This document shows, in pieces, positions 24,901 to 36,720 of a stretch of 64,000 bases of DNA (position 1 is its first letter; every line of letters begins with the position of its first letter). The notes under the pieces were generated by a model. That model saw only the letters and a program-made list of their open reading frames with translations, did no database searches and was not told the origin of the DNA. A program made the position numbers and the translations under genes. This DNA is from Sclerodactyla briareus (Eukaryota; Echinodermata; Holothuroidea; Dendrochirotida; Sclerodactylidae): assembly GCA_026419785.1 (NCBI GenBank), contig JAODTK010003444.1, forward strand, positions 1 through 64,000, given 5' to 3'.

Positions 24901-27900
24901 TTTCTAGGGAGGATAGGAAGGGATAATGATTTCCACAAAAGATCAATTCACTATAGAGTGCATTAGAACAATAATGGAGCCAAGGCAAAAAAAAAACAAC
25001 ATTTGCATTCTACAATAGCTAAACTTGCCAAGCGGGCACACCCCCTACAGAAGCAATTGACATGTTAGGTCGTCAAGTCCTTCACTGCTGGAAATTAGTT
25101 TCTGGATATTGTGAGAAGGACCTGGGTGGGGGGGGGGAGGGGATGTTCAGCTGATGCAAGTGTGACAGTGGCAAGGGAGATAGAGACAAACTGGTGCACA
25201 GTGGGAATGTGTTTTTGGTGGCAACAGTCGATTTTTTAATAAAAGGCTCAAATCGACCTCCGCGCCAAGAGTGTCCTCACTATTGTCACCCTACCCACCC
25301 TCCAGTTACCTAGATTCACAACTCAGAAGCCCATATTGAAATGGTACCAGCATGGATCAGTTCGAACAACCTTCCGAATGAATGAGTAAAAAATGAGAAG
25401 TGAGAATTGACTGAGCTGCACTGTTCCAATGACCTGCTGTTTATTTTGAACCTTTGTCTCTGAGGACTATATTTAATGGGGAATACATTTCTACTTGGCA
25501 GCATTCTATGTGATGTATTGGTGCTGGGAGTATTGCCTTCATTTTTTTCCTCCAATGTTTCGTGGTTCTGTGGATGTTATGGACACCTGTGTACCCGTGA
25601 AGCACCATCATACTCGTGCCGATAAATTCTAGGCATTGGTTTGATTCAGTGATAACGTCAAATCATTGGATTGCTCTTTTCTTGCACACAGCTCGCAGAC
25701 CACATCAAAATAGGAAACGGGAATAAGTTGATTTGCCTCTTTCTTTGAGACATCTAGGGCTCATAAAACCTGTGTCACACTGAGTGTGGCGATGGGTGTC
25801 TGTGCAAATATTAACGCATGTTGCTAAACCTCTCCTGCAGAGGGTGACCGTTGCAATATATTGATATACTTGCTATTATACTTCTAAACTACACAACAAA
25901 AAACTGCCCACTCACCTCTCCTCTGGTGACAAACTATATAAAAACTGAATAAAAGTGTCAACCCTGGCCTGTACTCTTACATACAAGAGGAATAAGACAC
26001 GCACTCTTGTTATATCTATCAAACGAGCTTCAGATAACATCTATGACAGGTATTGTGGGGTAACCTTATTTTCACCAATGGCTAATTCGAAAGAATTAGT
26101 AGGTAATTTTTACATAGTGATTACTATTTTACTTCAACTAGTTTTACAATGCAATTTTTTTCTTCTCCGTAAAATAGAGGCTCTTGCCAAACGTATATAC
26201 ACACATGTACACACCCATGTCTAATCGCATTGCTTGTAAAAATGTTTCCACATGTTTTCCTATGTTTGTACGAAGATATTAACCCCAGGTCCATTCAGAG
26301 ATAACGATATAATACACATGGTAAAGCAGGTGAGTTAATATCCAATAGTTAGTTTTTTAAAGCTACTGAAATACGGTATGGATATATATCGATTATAAGC
26401 CCATCTGGAAAAAAAAAACACTTAATAAAAGCCTTCACAAAAAACTCAACTCTCTTAATTGAAAAAAAGTTTTTTCACATCCCCCCCTTCAGTTGATATA
26501 ACTAGTCATGTAGCAAGGACTACCCCCTTGCATCCCCTGTCCTCCCCCACCCCCCCCCCCCCCCCCCCCCCGCCATGTAACACCAGAGTGTGGGCAGAGT
26601 CGTATTACCATGCTGGGGCCTAAAACTGATCAACAAGAAACCCCTAATGATGAAGCCTGTCATAGTTTTTTCAACACTCTCCCCCCATCAATTTTTCTTT
26701 CAACGTGGTATCCAGGATCACACCTCAAGAAGTGATCTAAAGTTCTTCCACGCATCCTACCGCAATCATAGACCTGGTGAGCACTATGACAATCTCATAG
26801 TGAGAGTGACAGCCAAGGGCCCGCACTCAGGTTCCTCTGGGGGAAGGGTGCATTAAAAATTGGGCACCAAGACATACTACATGGAGGGTTTTTTTCACCA
26901 TGACAGGCACTATCAGCTAAACCACTCCACCGCAGAATCCATATTGGTATTGCCACATCTGTGAGAAAGTGGACTCCCTAATTTCACTTTATCAACTCAA
27001 TATACAGGTATACCCTTGGAATACAGCTTGTCTGCTTACTGTTGATTGCTATTAACGCCAATAGTAGCCCACATAGTTTTAGGATTTCATTTCTTCTCAT
27101 TGAAAAGAACCCACACTATCCCACCCGGTGGATCACGATCATTCTTTTCTTTCTGCTTTCTTTTCTTTTGTAAATGAAGTAAAAAGACATTGCACCGACT
27201 TCGCTGTTGAAGCTTCTGAAAACGAGTGATCCAATAACAGTGGGATTATTTAAAAATTATATTGGGATTGGGAAACCACAATTGCATATCTCGAACTATA
27301 AACAAGGTGTGAACAGTAGGTATGCCCGGTATGGCATGCAGGTTATTGTTCTTGCATCGGAATAATTTCCCTTGAAATATTTTAGTTAGCGTTGAATGCA
27401 CCATCTGGTTTATATAACCATCTGATTCAAGTGGGGCGCTGTGGGGTGTTATAAAATCACTTGGATTTGTACAAATAATGGGAGACATGCCTACTGGTGG
27501 GTAAATTTCAAGAATTTTTCGTTCTCTGAGTAACTCAATGTGCACGAATTGACAGTGACTCACCTCTCGGGTATAGGGGGTGTTTAATACAATTGACGTG
27601 ACTCATCCCTCCCAGGGGTATGTGGGTTGCATCACAATGACAGTGACTCCACCCTCTCCGGTTATAGGGGGTGCATCACTATACGATTACAGTGACCTCC
27701 ACCCTCCCTGGGGAATAGGGGGTGAATCATACAATTGAACAGTGACTCACCCTTTCCAGAGTATAGGTGGTGCATTATACAATTGACATTGACTCACCCT
27801 CTCCAGGGTATAGGGGTGGCATCATACCTGACAAGTGACTCAACCCTTCCCGGGGTAAGGGTGATCATACATTGACATTGCCTCACCCTCTCCGTGTTGG

Positions 27901-30900
27901 GGGTGCCTCATACACTTGACAAGTGACTCACCCTCCCCGGGTAATAGGGGTGCATCATACAATCGACGTGACTCAACCCTGCCAGGGTTAAGGGGTGCAG
28001 CATAGCAATTGCAGTGACTCCCCCCCTCCCTGGGGTAAGGGTGTGCATCCACGATTGAACAGGACTCACCCTCTCCTGGTAAAAGGGCGCATCATAACAC
28101 TTGATCAGTGACTCAACCCTCTCTGGGTAGGGGCATCATACACTTGATGGACATTGACTCCCCCTCTCTGGGTATAGGGGTTGATCATACATTGGACAGT
28201 GACTCACACACCCGCTCCGGGGTTAGAGGGTGCCACATACAATTGACAGTGACTCACCCTCTCTGGGGGATAGGGGGTGCATCATACGATTGACAGTGAC
28301 TCCCCATCTCTGGTGTATAGGGGGTGCAGCATCATTGACAGTGACTCAACCTCTCCGGGGTATAGGGGGTGTGCGTCATCACTTGACAGTGCCTCACCCT
28401 CTCTGGGGTATAGGGGGTGCATCATAAATTGGGACGTGACTCACCCTCCCCGGGGTAAAGGGGTGCATCATACAATTGCCAGTGACTCACCCTCTCTGGG
28501 TAAGGGGGTGCATCATACAATTGACAGTGACTCACCCATCCCCGGTTTATAGGGGTGCATCCTACAATTGACAAGTGACTCACCTCCTCCCCCGGAGTCT
28601 AGGGGTGCAACATAATTGACAGTGACTCAACCCTAACTCTCCGGGGTCCAGGGGGGGGCGCGTCATTCATTGTGACAAGTGCATGAAGGCTCATAAGGTT
28701 GATGTCCCTTTTCTTCTTTCATTCTTCCAACCTTTCAAGTTTACTGACACAAAACCAATGTCACCTGATGTTTGTCTAACGACAGACACTCGGCTGCTTC
28801 CCATACATTAAACCCAGATAGGTATCGCTATACATGCTAGCACAATTTTCCATATATTGACATTTTGATCTGACACTTTGATAATGGAGATGTGTGCTTT
28901 ATCACAGCCCCAGGTAAAGGCTCCAGCTACATTCCTGTCAGTCAGATTCAGCTCTAGAGTCCTAGCTCTCAAACATTCTTTTTTGTGGGACTCATTTGCT
29001 GCGATACCTAGTCATGCAGTATTTACTTACGCAATTAATGATAGCACTTTGAGTACCATTTTTGTGATTATGAGTGCAAAACCCTTTAGTCATCTAACGA
29101 GGTGGATTCAATTTTTGGTCCTCCAAAATTACGCTTACATACCCCCCTGCTAAACGACATTCATTATTGGACTCGGTTAAAAATGAAGATGTAATATATA
29201 CAGAAGTCATTAGTTACACAGATAAAAGAAAAAGAATCCTCTGATGCCTCCATTCTGTTACATTAATGTTCGTTATGCTTGCCATCCCCATCATAGCTGA
29301 GACTACACAACATGGAGTGGCACTCACTGCACAGTTACCTACCTGGGAACTAATGTAACAAATGAATTTTGTCACATTGATGTGCTTTTAGGGGATCTCC
29401 ATTCGTGCGGGAGCGTCTACAACATGGCAATCACTGCATAGCTACCCCTCTGCACTAATAGTAAACTGCCTCCTGTCACATAATTGCTTCTAGGGAATCC
29501 CCATCCTTGCAGAAGCAGCTGCAACTTATCATTTGAGATTGCACATAGGAAACAACAACAGGTTTGTGCAAGTCGTGCAATCCACACCTTATAACGACAG
29601 TCACACTGATGTGATACGAAAAGTCACCTTCACCTGGTGCCTCAATGTGCGATAACGATGTGACTGTGGCATACACTGTACTGGGGCCTTTCTCAATGCT
29701 GTGTCCGCAATTCCGAGTGCTTGGTCCGGTCAAGGCGCGGGTCCGAGCATGTTCCGTGCTGTAGTTTAAACAACAACGACTTGTTCTGGGTCCTCAGGGG
29801 GGAGGAGGTTACCACGACCTTCTTGAATAAAAATTGAATAGTTCCAGGTTTGCTTGCGGTTTGGAAATCGATAAAGCCAAAATTTGTTTGTACATCATGC
29901 TTCTTCCGCTAAACAAACAACTTCATCCATTCACTGGCCTTCCAATTTCAGTCAGACAGATAGATAGATACATGAACAATAGGCGATTCGCCCAAAAGTA
30001 TCTCACCTGGTTGTGCGATCGGTGGTTTCTTATATTCACTACCACTCACCAACCAACTAGTTCATGCCGCCATCGTCATGTCAACGAACATTACATATTT
30101 CCAAACATATAACAAATAACATTCCTAAATAACTGACCAGTAAGTTTTGACTCTTATTACAAAGTCCCTATTGCTTTTTCCTTCTTCAAACATGCCCCCA
30201 CCCCCCCAAACTCTTCTCTGCATAGTTTTTATCGCTCAGTCCAACTACTCCTCACTCCTTGACCCAAATTCCAACTTAAAAATTCTAATCCCCCCTTAGC
30301 TACCCGGGTTTTTGCCTCTTAAAATCATTTCCTTCATTTTCATTGCCTTTTATTGTCCAAGCAGCCAGGACCTGCCATCCCCCCCCCCCGCCAGGCAAAA
30401 AGCGAACACCTCCCCCCCCCTCCCCCGCCTCCCCCACACACCAACAAACTAATCCCAGCAGAGTCACCGATGTCCCAAATGTAACCTTTAGGAAACCCCA
30501 AATTTTTCCCCAGTCCCCATGCAAGAAGAAGAGGAAGCAAAATGTTACCGTATTTTTGAAGGTCTAATCAACCTAATCAAAATTGGTTGGGTTAAGAGGG
30601 GTTGCTTGTGGGCAGCTTTAACAAATGTCCACAGGAGCTATGGTTACTCGTTTTTCCTCAGTGCTTATTTCTAACAGAAGCTATTATAGAATGGAATTCA
30701 ATCACATCCTCCTGAACAGCAATACATCAGATCCCATAAAATGTTAACGGACCTACCTACTGAGTTGGTGAAATTCTTACCAAGTTGGAAATTGGAATAT
30801 TTATGCATTAGGCACATTAACAACCCCCCCCTTCGTTTAAGGGGGCCTACTTAGAGGGGCAACTTACCTTCTGTCACAGGCAGATGTCCCTGAGCCAGCC

Positions 30901-31046
30901 ACAGCCCAACACAAGACAACAACACCAACACGCTCTACTAACGAGCGAGGTCGCGGGTGGGGAAGGGGGAGAGGCACAAAGCCGACGCTTACCGAGGGGC
31001 CAGTGACCCCCCGGCGTGAGAGGCCACCAGACGCGGAACTTGAACC
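24901..31046. repeat. 6-kb tandem segmental duplication, copy 2
   Basis: The second copy of the unit, slightly longer than copy 1. It runs on through GCGGAACTTGAACC at 31046 into the body of the DIRS element, whereas copy 1 stops at the same point and joins the start of copy 2. The bases ACC are shared at all three boundary contexts. Contains poly-C (26548-26571), its own 47-bp array and an internal ~110-bp doublet. Confidence 0.93.
27545..28675. repeat. 47-bp minisatellite, ~24 copies (duplication copy 2)
   Basis: Counterpart of the array at 21485-22605, with the same flanks (ATGTGCACGAATTGACAG on the left, TCATAAGGTTG on the right) and the same core. Individual units match their positional partners poorly because of indels. 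Confidence 0.93.
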
Positions 31047-31159
31047 GCGACCCCCGCGAGGGATTAAGCGGTGGCCATGCGGATTCACTCCGCAGGGGGT
31101 CCCGAAGCTAGGAAGCGCTAAAGGATTCTGAGAACTTCCATCTCGCCGCCTGTAGACAC

Positions 31160-32460
31160 TCCTCAACGCACAACCTTTATATTGGCGCGGGAGAGGCCAC
31201 CCCCCCCCCCGCACATCGAGAGCTCGCGGTCGCGACGGGACCGCCCGGCGGAAACACGCTGACGATCCGCGAGAGTCTTATCCCTGGGAGGCGTGTGTGA
31301 GGTCGCTGCGTGAAAACAGACACGACGTACACGGACGGCACGGAGGGGACGGTTCCGATCCAGGTTAACAACCCTAAGGGCCCGAACCGGACCCCCCACC
31401 ATCGTCCCCCTCCACTCCCCAAAGCAGCGATAAAATCGGAGCCGGGCGAAGCTTGACCGACTGCGTCTTTGTGAGAAACGACGGTCAGAAACGCGGCGGA
31501 AACGCATATGGCCGGGGAGGATAGACGGAGCAAGCAAGCCACCACGGCGCCGCCCGATGCCACCACAAGAAGGAACGCTGTCTCAACCAACAGCTGCGGC
31601 AGAGAGCAGTCCGCTCGCAGTTCAATGGGAGGCTCCGCTACTATCCGCAGGACGTCCCCTATGTCCCAGGGCGAACGAGAGTGCGAACCCTAGCACGATC
31701 CAAGCACATGCTACGACGTAGAAGGTCCATGGCTCGCATAAGAACCGGTGACCCTTCCCCGAAACCGCTATGTATAGCCGCACCGCGTAGCAGTACCCCG
31801 GATCGTGTTCACTTCCGCCTAAACGGAACAGTAGAGGAGGAAACGGCCACCTCCCCGACAGTGGACGTGGCCGAGAAACTGGTGGTATCCTCACACCACC
31901 CTCGGTACTCCGAGTCCGAAAGCACACAGGCGAGGGTGAAACTCGCCGACCCCGGCCGCCATCTCGCGGCAGCCTTCTCAGAAAAGGCCCGACGCTCGGA
32001 GGAAATCCCTGACACACGCCACGCACCAGGCCCAGAGCCTCCGGATGCGCGGCTGCGTTCCCAGACCCCCGGAAGTCACCAGATGTCGAGTAAGCCGGGG
32101 AGAATCACACGGCGCCCCCGCCGCAACGCCAGAAGTGGCCGGAAACCACGCTCGTGGTGTCGCCAAAACGTCGCTATCATGGGGACCCAACACGGGCTCC
32201 TTGCCACCCTCTCGACTAGACTGAACGGCGGGAAGCCGTACGCATCGAGAAAGGCCAAACCAGATCTAGAGCCTCGACCAACCCGGCGCCCCTCGACGGG
32301 ACTCGTGTGCAGAAGAGAGGCGCCTTTGGCGTTAGAGGGCGAGCGAACACGTCCCACCTCCGACGATGCAACGCTCGAACAACGCTTGCACAACTCCGAC
32401 GTGAAGAGACCACTCTGTCGGACAGGAGTGAAGCGCGAGAGCATGTCCACTATGGAGTTC
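31160..32460 (-). pseudogene. DIRS tyrosine recombinase remnant
   Basis: Pieces in successive frames read SPWDIGDVLRIVAEPP, then ETAFLLVVASG (the region before the first catalytic arginine), PGHMRFRR, VTVV-like text, and GPVRALRVVNLD, which is the conserved turn before the second half of DIRS-family recombinases. The C-terminal HxxR and tyrosine part is not legible. The upstream half (around FTSELCKRCSSVASS) is weaker. Large plus-strand open frames here are antisense shadows of this GC-rich sequence. Confidence 0.72.
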
Positions 32461-32627
32461 CTCTGAACCCGGAGGTAACCGCCTGAACACTCAACCCCGT
32501 TCGTGGCGGCACCACAGAAACAGATCCTAGGTCACTGACCCATGAACTCCGGAATGCGTCCTCCCTGCTGGGTTAGGTAGGAGCGATACCGAACCAGCCG
32601 GCAGTAACTGTCGCACAGACGCAGTAA

Positions 32628-33060
32628 CTAGACGGCACCCCTCTCTGTTGGCAATAACTTCAAGGTCGGAACAACGCCAGCAACATCGAGCACAATTATG
32701 TTGGTTCCCCGTAACTCCCGACTTCCACCCCGTGAGTCAACGCATCCAGCGAGGCGTCCGCTTGAGGCAAAAGTTGGACGGGAAGGCGGGAACCATCCCC
32801 CCTGCATGACGTTGTCCCGATTCAGCCACCACCGGATTATCGGGTCCGGTTGGCGCCACTGCACTGGCGTCGACAGATCCCTAGACGCCGGGCGCAAACA
32901 CGCCAGAGGTGGATTTGGAGGGGGCGCATGTCCCGCCCGGCAAAATGGGAATAAGTCCACTAGTCGCCATGAAGCCGAGGAGAACCGGCCACCCCGCGCA
33001 GGCATTATTTCGGCCCTGAGCGCCGAACCCGGCTGCAGGGCCTCCTGCATTCTCCCACGG
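32628..33060 (-). pseudogene. DIRS RNase H-like remnant
   Basis: The minus-strand piece STPVQWRQPDP followed by IRWWLNRDNVMQGGWF matches the linker and start of the RNase H domain of DIRS elements (family pattern of a RWWL core followed by a G-x-PF turn). It is followed by a region in a changed frame ending RGTNIIVLDVAGVVPTLK, which resembles the family's N-x-LEL motif with substitutions. It lies immediately downstream of the reverse transcriptase in element sense. Confidence 0.7.
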
Positions 33061-33239
33061 TGGGGGTGGCCAGCCCGTCCGCTAAATCGATCTGCGCTAC
33101 CCCAGAATAAACGATCTTTGGTGACGGTCGCAGGTCGACTGGCGAAGTTGACGGCCCCCCAGGCTCCGCGCCAAGTTTTCCCCCCAAGGGACCGTGCGGG
33201 TGCCTCCCTGAACCTCCGCCGCTGATCTCTCCCACCCCA

Positions 33240-33830
33240 CGATAGCCAGGTCGCCAGATAGTAGAAGATCTGGACCCCCTAATATGCAGATGGCCACCAT
33301 GGCCCTCGAGAACCCTGTAAAACACCCGGGGCGCCGTCGACAACCCAAACGGAGACTGGTAATCGGTAGGAGGAAGCGCGTAGCGGAAGCCTTAGGAAGA
33401 AGGAACTCCTCAACGCCTGCTGGGATATGCAAGTATGCATCCTAGGTCCAGCACCGACGTCGCCCAGAACCCCTCCGCAGTGTTTGAAACTCACCGCTGG
33501 TGTTTCCCCATGCGAAGTGGGTGGCGGACGAACGTTTTGAGAGGACGCAGATTCAATATCGCCGCCACGAACCGTCCCACTTGGGCGTCAGGAGAGGGAC
33601 GCCACAACCGTGGCAAACTGTTTTCCTGTGGGAGGAAGGGAGTAATGGCCCGCTTGTGCCAAAGGGTTTCGATCTCGTCCCTCTCCAACGCCAACGCCTG
33701 GGAGCGGTCCGCGGGACCGGCGAGCCGCCCGAAAACGCCCGGAGCTCGGGGGAGGCGCCGTAAACTCCAGACATACCCCTGGGGGGAGAGCGTGGCCCGG
33801 CATGTCACCTGTCCGAGGTGACAGTTGGGC
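33240..33830 (-). pseudogene. DIRS reverse transcriptase remnant
   Basis: The upstream frame carries ERDEIETLWHKRAITPF and then an LNLRPLKTFVRHP stretch, as in the N-terminal part of DIRS reverse transcriptases. Downstream, in other frames, TSVLDL, STAPRVFYRVLE and LLLSGDLAIVG correspond to the palm motifs of this family, including the position of the catalytic YLDD box, which here is altered. At least three frame changes occur within ~600 bases. It has no function as it stands. Confidence 0.82.
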
Positions 33831-33999
33831 CACTCCCCCGCCAAGTCCCGGAGACGACCCCCCACAGGTGGGTTTCCGCCTGGGGGGTTCCCGGACACGG
33901 GGCGTAGTCACTCCCCCCCCCCCCCGGGCTGGCGGAGGCACATCGCCTCCTCTGCCAGGCGGGAGAATGACGCCCCCCTGCTGCCGGACGCTTGCCGGG

Positions 34000-35455
34000 T
34001 TCCCTTCTGCTTACCGGGGGTTGGGGGAAACCCCGCCCTCCGGGAGGGCCGCGACGCCTGAGGCCCCCGAGCGCGGCGGCTCTGACCAAGAGACTGTCCT
34101 CTAACGGGCAGAAACTTCCGCGCCGTCCTCCAGTCGTTTTCCACCCGGGAATCGTCCTGTTCCAGGACCCGGGGAAACAGCCTCCGAGGAGGTTGGGGAC
34201 CAAAATAAGGGCGCTCTGGAGTACGCCCGCGGCGAGCGGAGTGAGGTTCAAGTCCGTAGGACCATCTCCGCCGCAAATACGTTGCCCTACGCAAAGCGGC
34301 AAACTGAACGCAGGCCGTCTAGTAACCGCCGACTGAACTCTCGCCTCACCTCCCGCAGGAGGGTCTGCCGACGGCGTCACTTGGGCGAAACCCACTCCGC
34401 TAAGAAAAGCCTGGAGAGCCGATACCTTGATACCGAATCTCGCTGCAACTGTCACAAACCGAAATCGGTCACTCTCGGTCCGCCTGGTTCCGAATATTCA
34501 GACGGAAGGAAGGCCTTCCCCCCCCCCCCTCCTTGGCCGGGAGAACCGCCGTCCCCCCCGACAGGACCAGCCTTTCCACGCTTCCAGCGGCAGGGGAGGG
34601 GAATGGCGAATGGCATCGTACTGTGCCTGGGGTACTGATGAGGCGTTCCTCCCGCTGTGGGAACGCTCGACGGTGAACGTCCCGGCCCTATCTGGAATCG
34701 GGAACACGTCCGCGGCCATAGGAGAGTAGGCGCGATCTGAGGCGGATCCCGTGAAAAAGCCAGCCAGTAACCGTCACCGCCGCAGCGTAGTCTTCCTCAA
34801 CGAGGCCGTAACGGGTGGCTCTTCCGTCAACTGAAGGGACCTCCTGGCCCGACGGGCCCCCCTCACAGCAAGGGGGGCAGTGATTCACGGCGACGCTGGA
34901 TCGTCCGACCCTTCTAAACGGTCGATGCGTGCAACCTCATACGATCTCCGACTCGAGGACCGGCGGGGGAAGATCGACGTCTGTCTCCCGCGACGCTTCC
35001 GTTGCCCGAACAACAGGCGGAGACGGACGGGGAGGCACAACCGGACACTGAAAACCATACCGGCTCGCGGGAGTGCAGGTGTTGTCGAGGAGGGTGGAGG
35101 TGGACCAGCGACCCCGGTCCCCGGGCAGAGCGGCCCGTCAACTCCGTGCGTGACAGCCCTTGAGGCCCACACCGTCGTCCAGGGACTGAAGAGCCTTCCA
35201 CTTGAAGCTATTTTGCCCGGCTGAAGCATCGCGCTTCTTTCTAAGGCTTACGTACTTACGAGGATGGGGGTTGCTCCTTTTCACCTCAACCAAGGATGAC
35301 TGCAGGGGGGACCCCCGTTTTCCTCCCGTCGCACTGTACGGGCCTTGTGTCTGGTCTGGGGCGGGATCGGAGGACAACAAACTCCGACCCGTCCCCGAAC
35401 TGTAAAAAAGCAAAACGAAACCAGAAGTTAGTAAATCAGGTACTGTACTCAAACT
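34000..35455 (-). pseudogene. Gag-like region of the DIRS element
   Basis: Proline-, arginine- and serine-rich open stretches on the minus strand (for example 35138-35452 ending GLKGCHARS, and 34885-35229) sit upstream of the reverse transcriptase where DIRS elements encode their gag-like protein. No domain signature is recognised. The assignment rests on position and composition only. Confidence 0.4.
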
Positions 35456-36720
35456 AAGTACTCACATAACAATGTCTCGAACTAGGTCGAGGACCCGGAG
35501 AGACCGCCCGAGGGGTCCCAACAATGACCCCTGCGCCCTACTCAAAATAAAGTTCAACTTTGGGAACCCCCCTAGGCTTACGTTTACGAGATAAGGGCAA
35601 ACGTGAAAACTGCACGAAACAGTAAAGGCCAACCCCCCCACTTACCGAGGTGGGTGGGGAGGGAAAAGCATGAACCGGTCACAGGGCCCCTTAGCGGGAA
35701 CCCAAGACACCCAAACCTCTGGGTCTACGGCCCCCCAGGCCACCAGGAGGGAAAAGCCCCCGACGGTCGAAAATAAAGATGGCCGCCAACTAACTGGCGT
35801 GACGATCACCTCTCGAAGATGCTCATCGAATGAGGAACAAACTACTACAGGTCCTGACCAGAAAAGAAAACTTTTGCCCCTACCCCAGCTATATCCCGCC
35901 ACAGCGGACACCATATGCGTGACATATGAATAAAAATAGGACTATGACCACACACATATCACCCCTCCATAGGCATCCGTCGCGAATTCTAAAATGGAAC
36001 GGCGGGAGGCCTATTGATATGCCACCTTAGTGCAACGGCCTGAGAGCCAAGCGCTCCCGACGCCTAGCCACAAAGCCGGACCCCAACCGGGGGGGAACAA
36101 AAAAAAAAACAAAACACAAAGTCAACGGAGGAAACCCCCATAGCCACAGTGTGTAAAAGTCCTAGTGTCAAAGCTATCGATAGGCGAAGGAGTGGGAAAA
36201 CCCGCTAACGAACTAGTGAGGGACACAACCCCTCCCGGAGCCCAAGAGGGGCCGACAGAGCCCAGAAAGGGCTCACAAACGAACCGAAACAAGATAGGGT
36301 CGGGAAGGATAACGCACCTTCCCGGGTGGTGAGGGAGGGAGAAAAAAACCCCGCCCCCACGGAAGAACAGGAACGGCCCGAACGAAGCCCAATACAAAGA
36401 CCCGGGCACAGACAAGACCGCACTGGCCCTCTAAATCGAAAGTTACGATCCAAGATGGGCAGGAAAGAGTGAAGTAATTACAGAAAATACACCCCCAACC
36501 CAAAAAGAATTATAATCACCTGATAGTGGTTGGAATAGTGGCAGAAGTGGCGTGAGAAGCGTAAACCTCAAGCGAGATCACCGTAGCCGTGTGTTGCTGT
36601 GCACACACAAAAGACCGAAAAGAATGATAGTGCACACCCGCGTACCGCTCCCAGTAGTTACGCTGCGTTCGGTCCCCGGGGCTGTGCTTCACTCTTTTGT
36701 AGTGGTATAGGGTGTGTTGA

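Larger units (their letters stand above)
30880..36720 (-). mobile_element. DIRS-type tyrosine-recombinase retrotransposon, degenerate
   Basis: A GC-rich block that contrasts with AT-richer flanks. On the minus strand, short conserved pieces appear in the order typical of DIRS elements: a gag-like region (about 34000-35450), reverse transcriptase (about 33240-33830), RNase H (about 32630-33060) and tyrosine recombinase (about 31160-32460). The pieces lie in different frames, so it cannot encode intact products. DIRS elements use a tyrosine recombinase instead of an integrase, and no integrase-like motif was noticed. I did not find clear terminal inverted repeats, so both ends are approximate. 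The low end is set by the change in composition and by its partial repeat at about 24750-24900. Confidence 0.85.

Noticed and set aside
30300-30567. Proline- or glycine-rich open frames on both strands (also at 24168-24413)
   Set aside because: They come from poly-C/poly-G tracts present in both copies of the duplication and shift frame between copies.
31681-32466. 261-codon plus-strand open frame, the longest in the window
   Set aside because: It is antisense to the tyrosine-recombinase part of the DIRS element. Arginine/proline-rich antisense frames are expected in such GC-rich DNA, and the product resembles no family.
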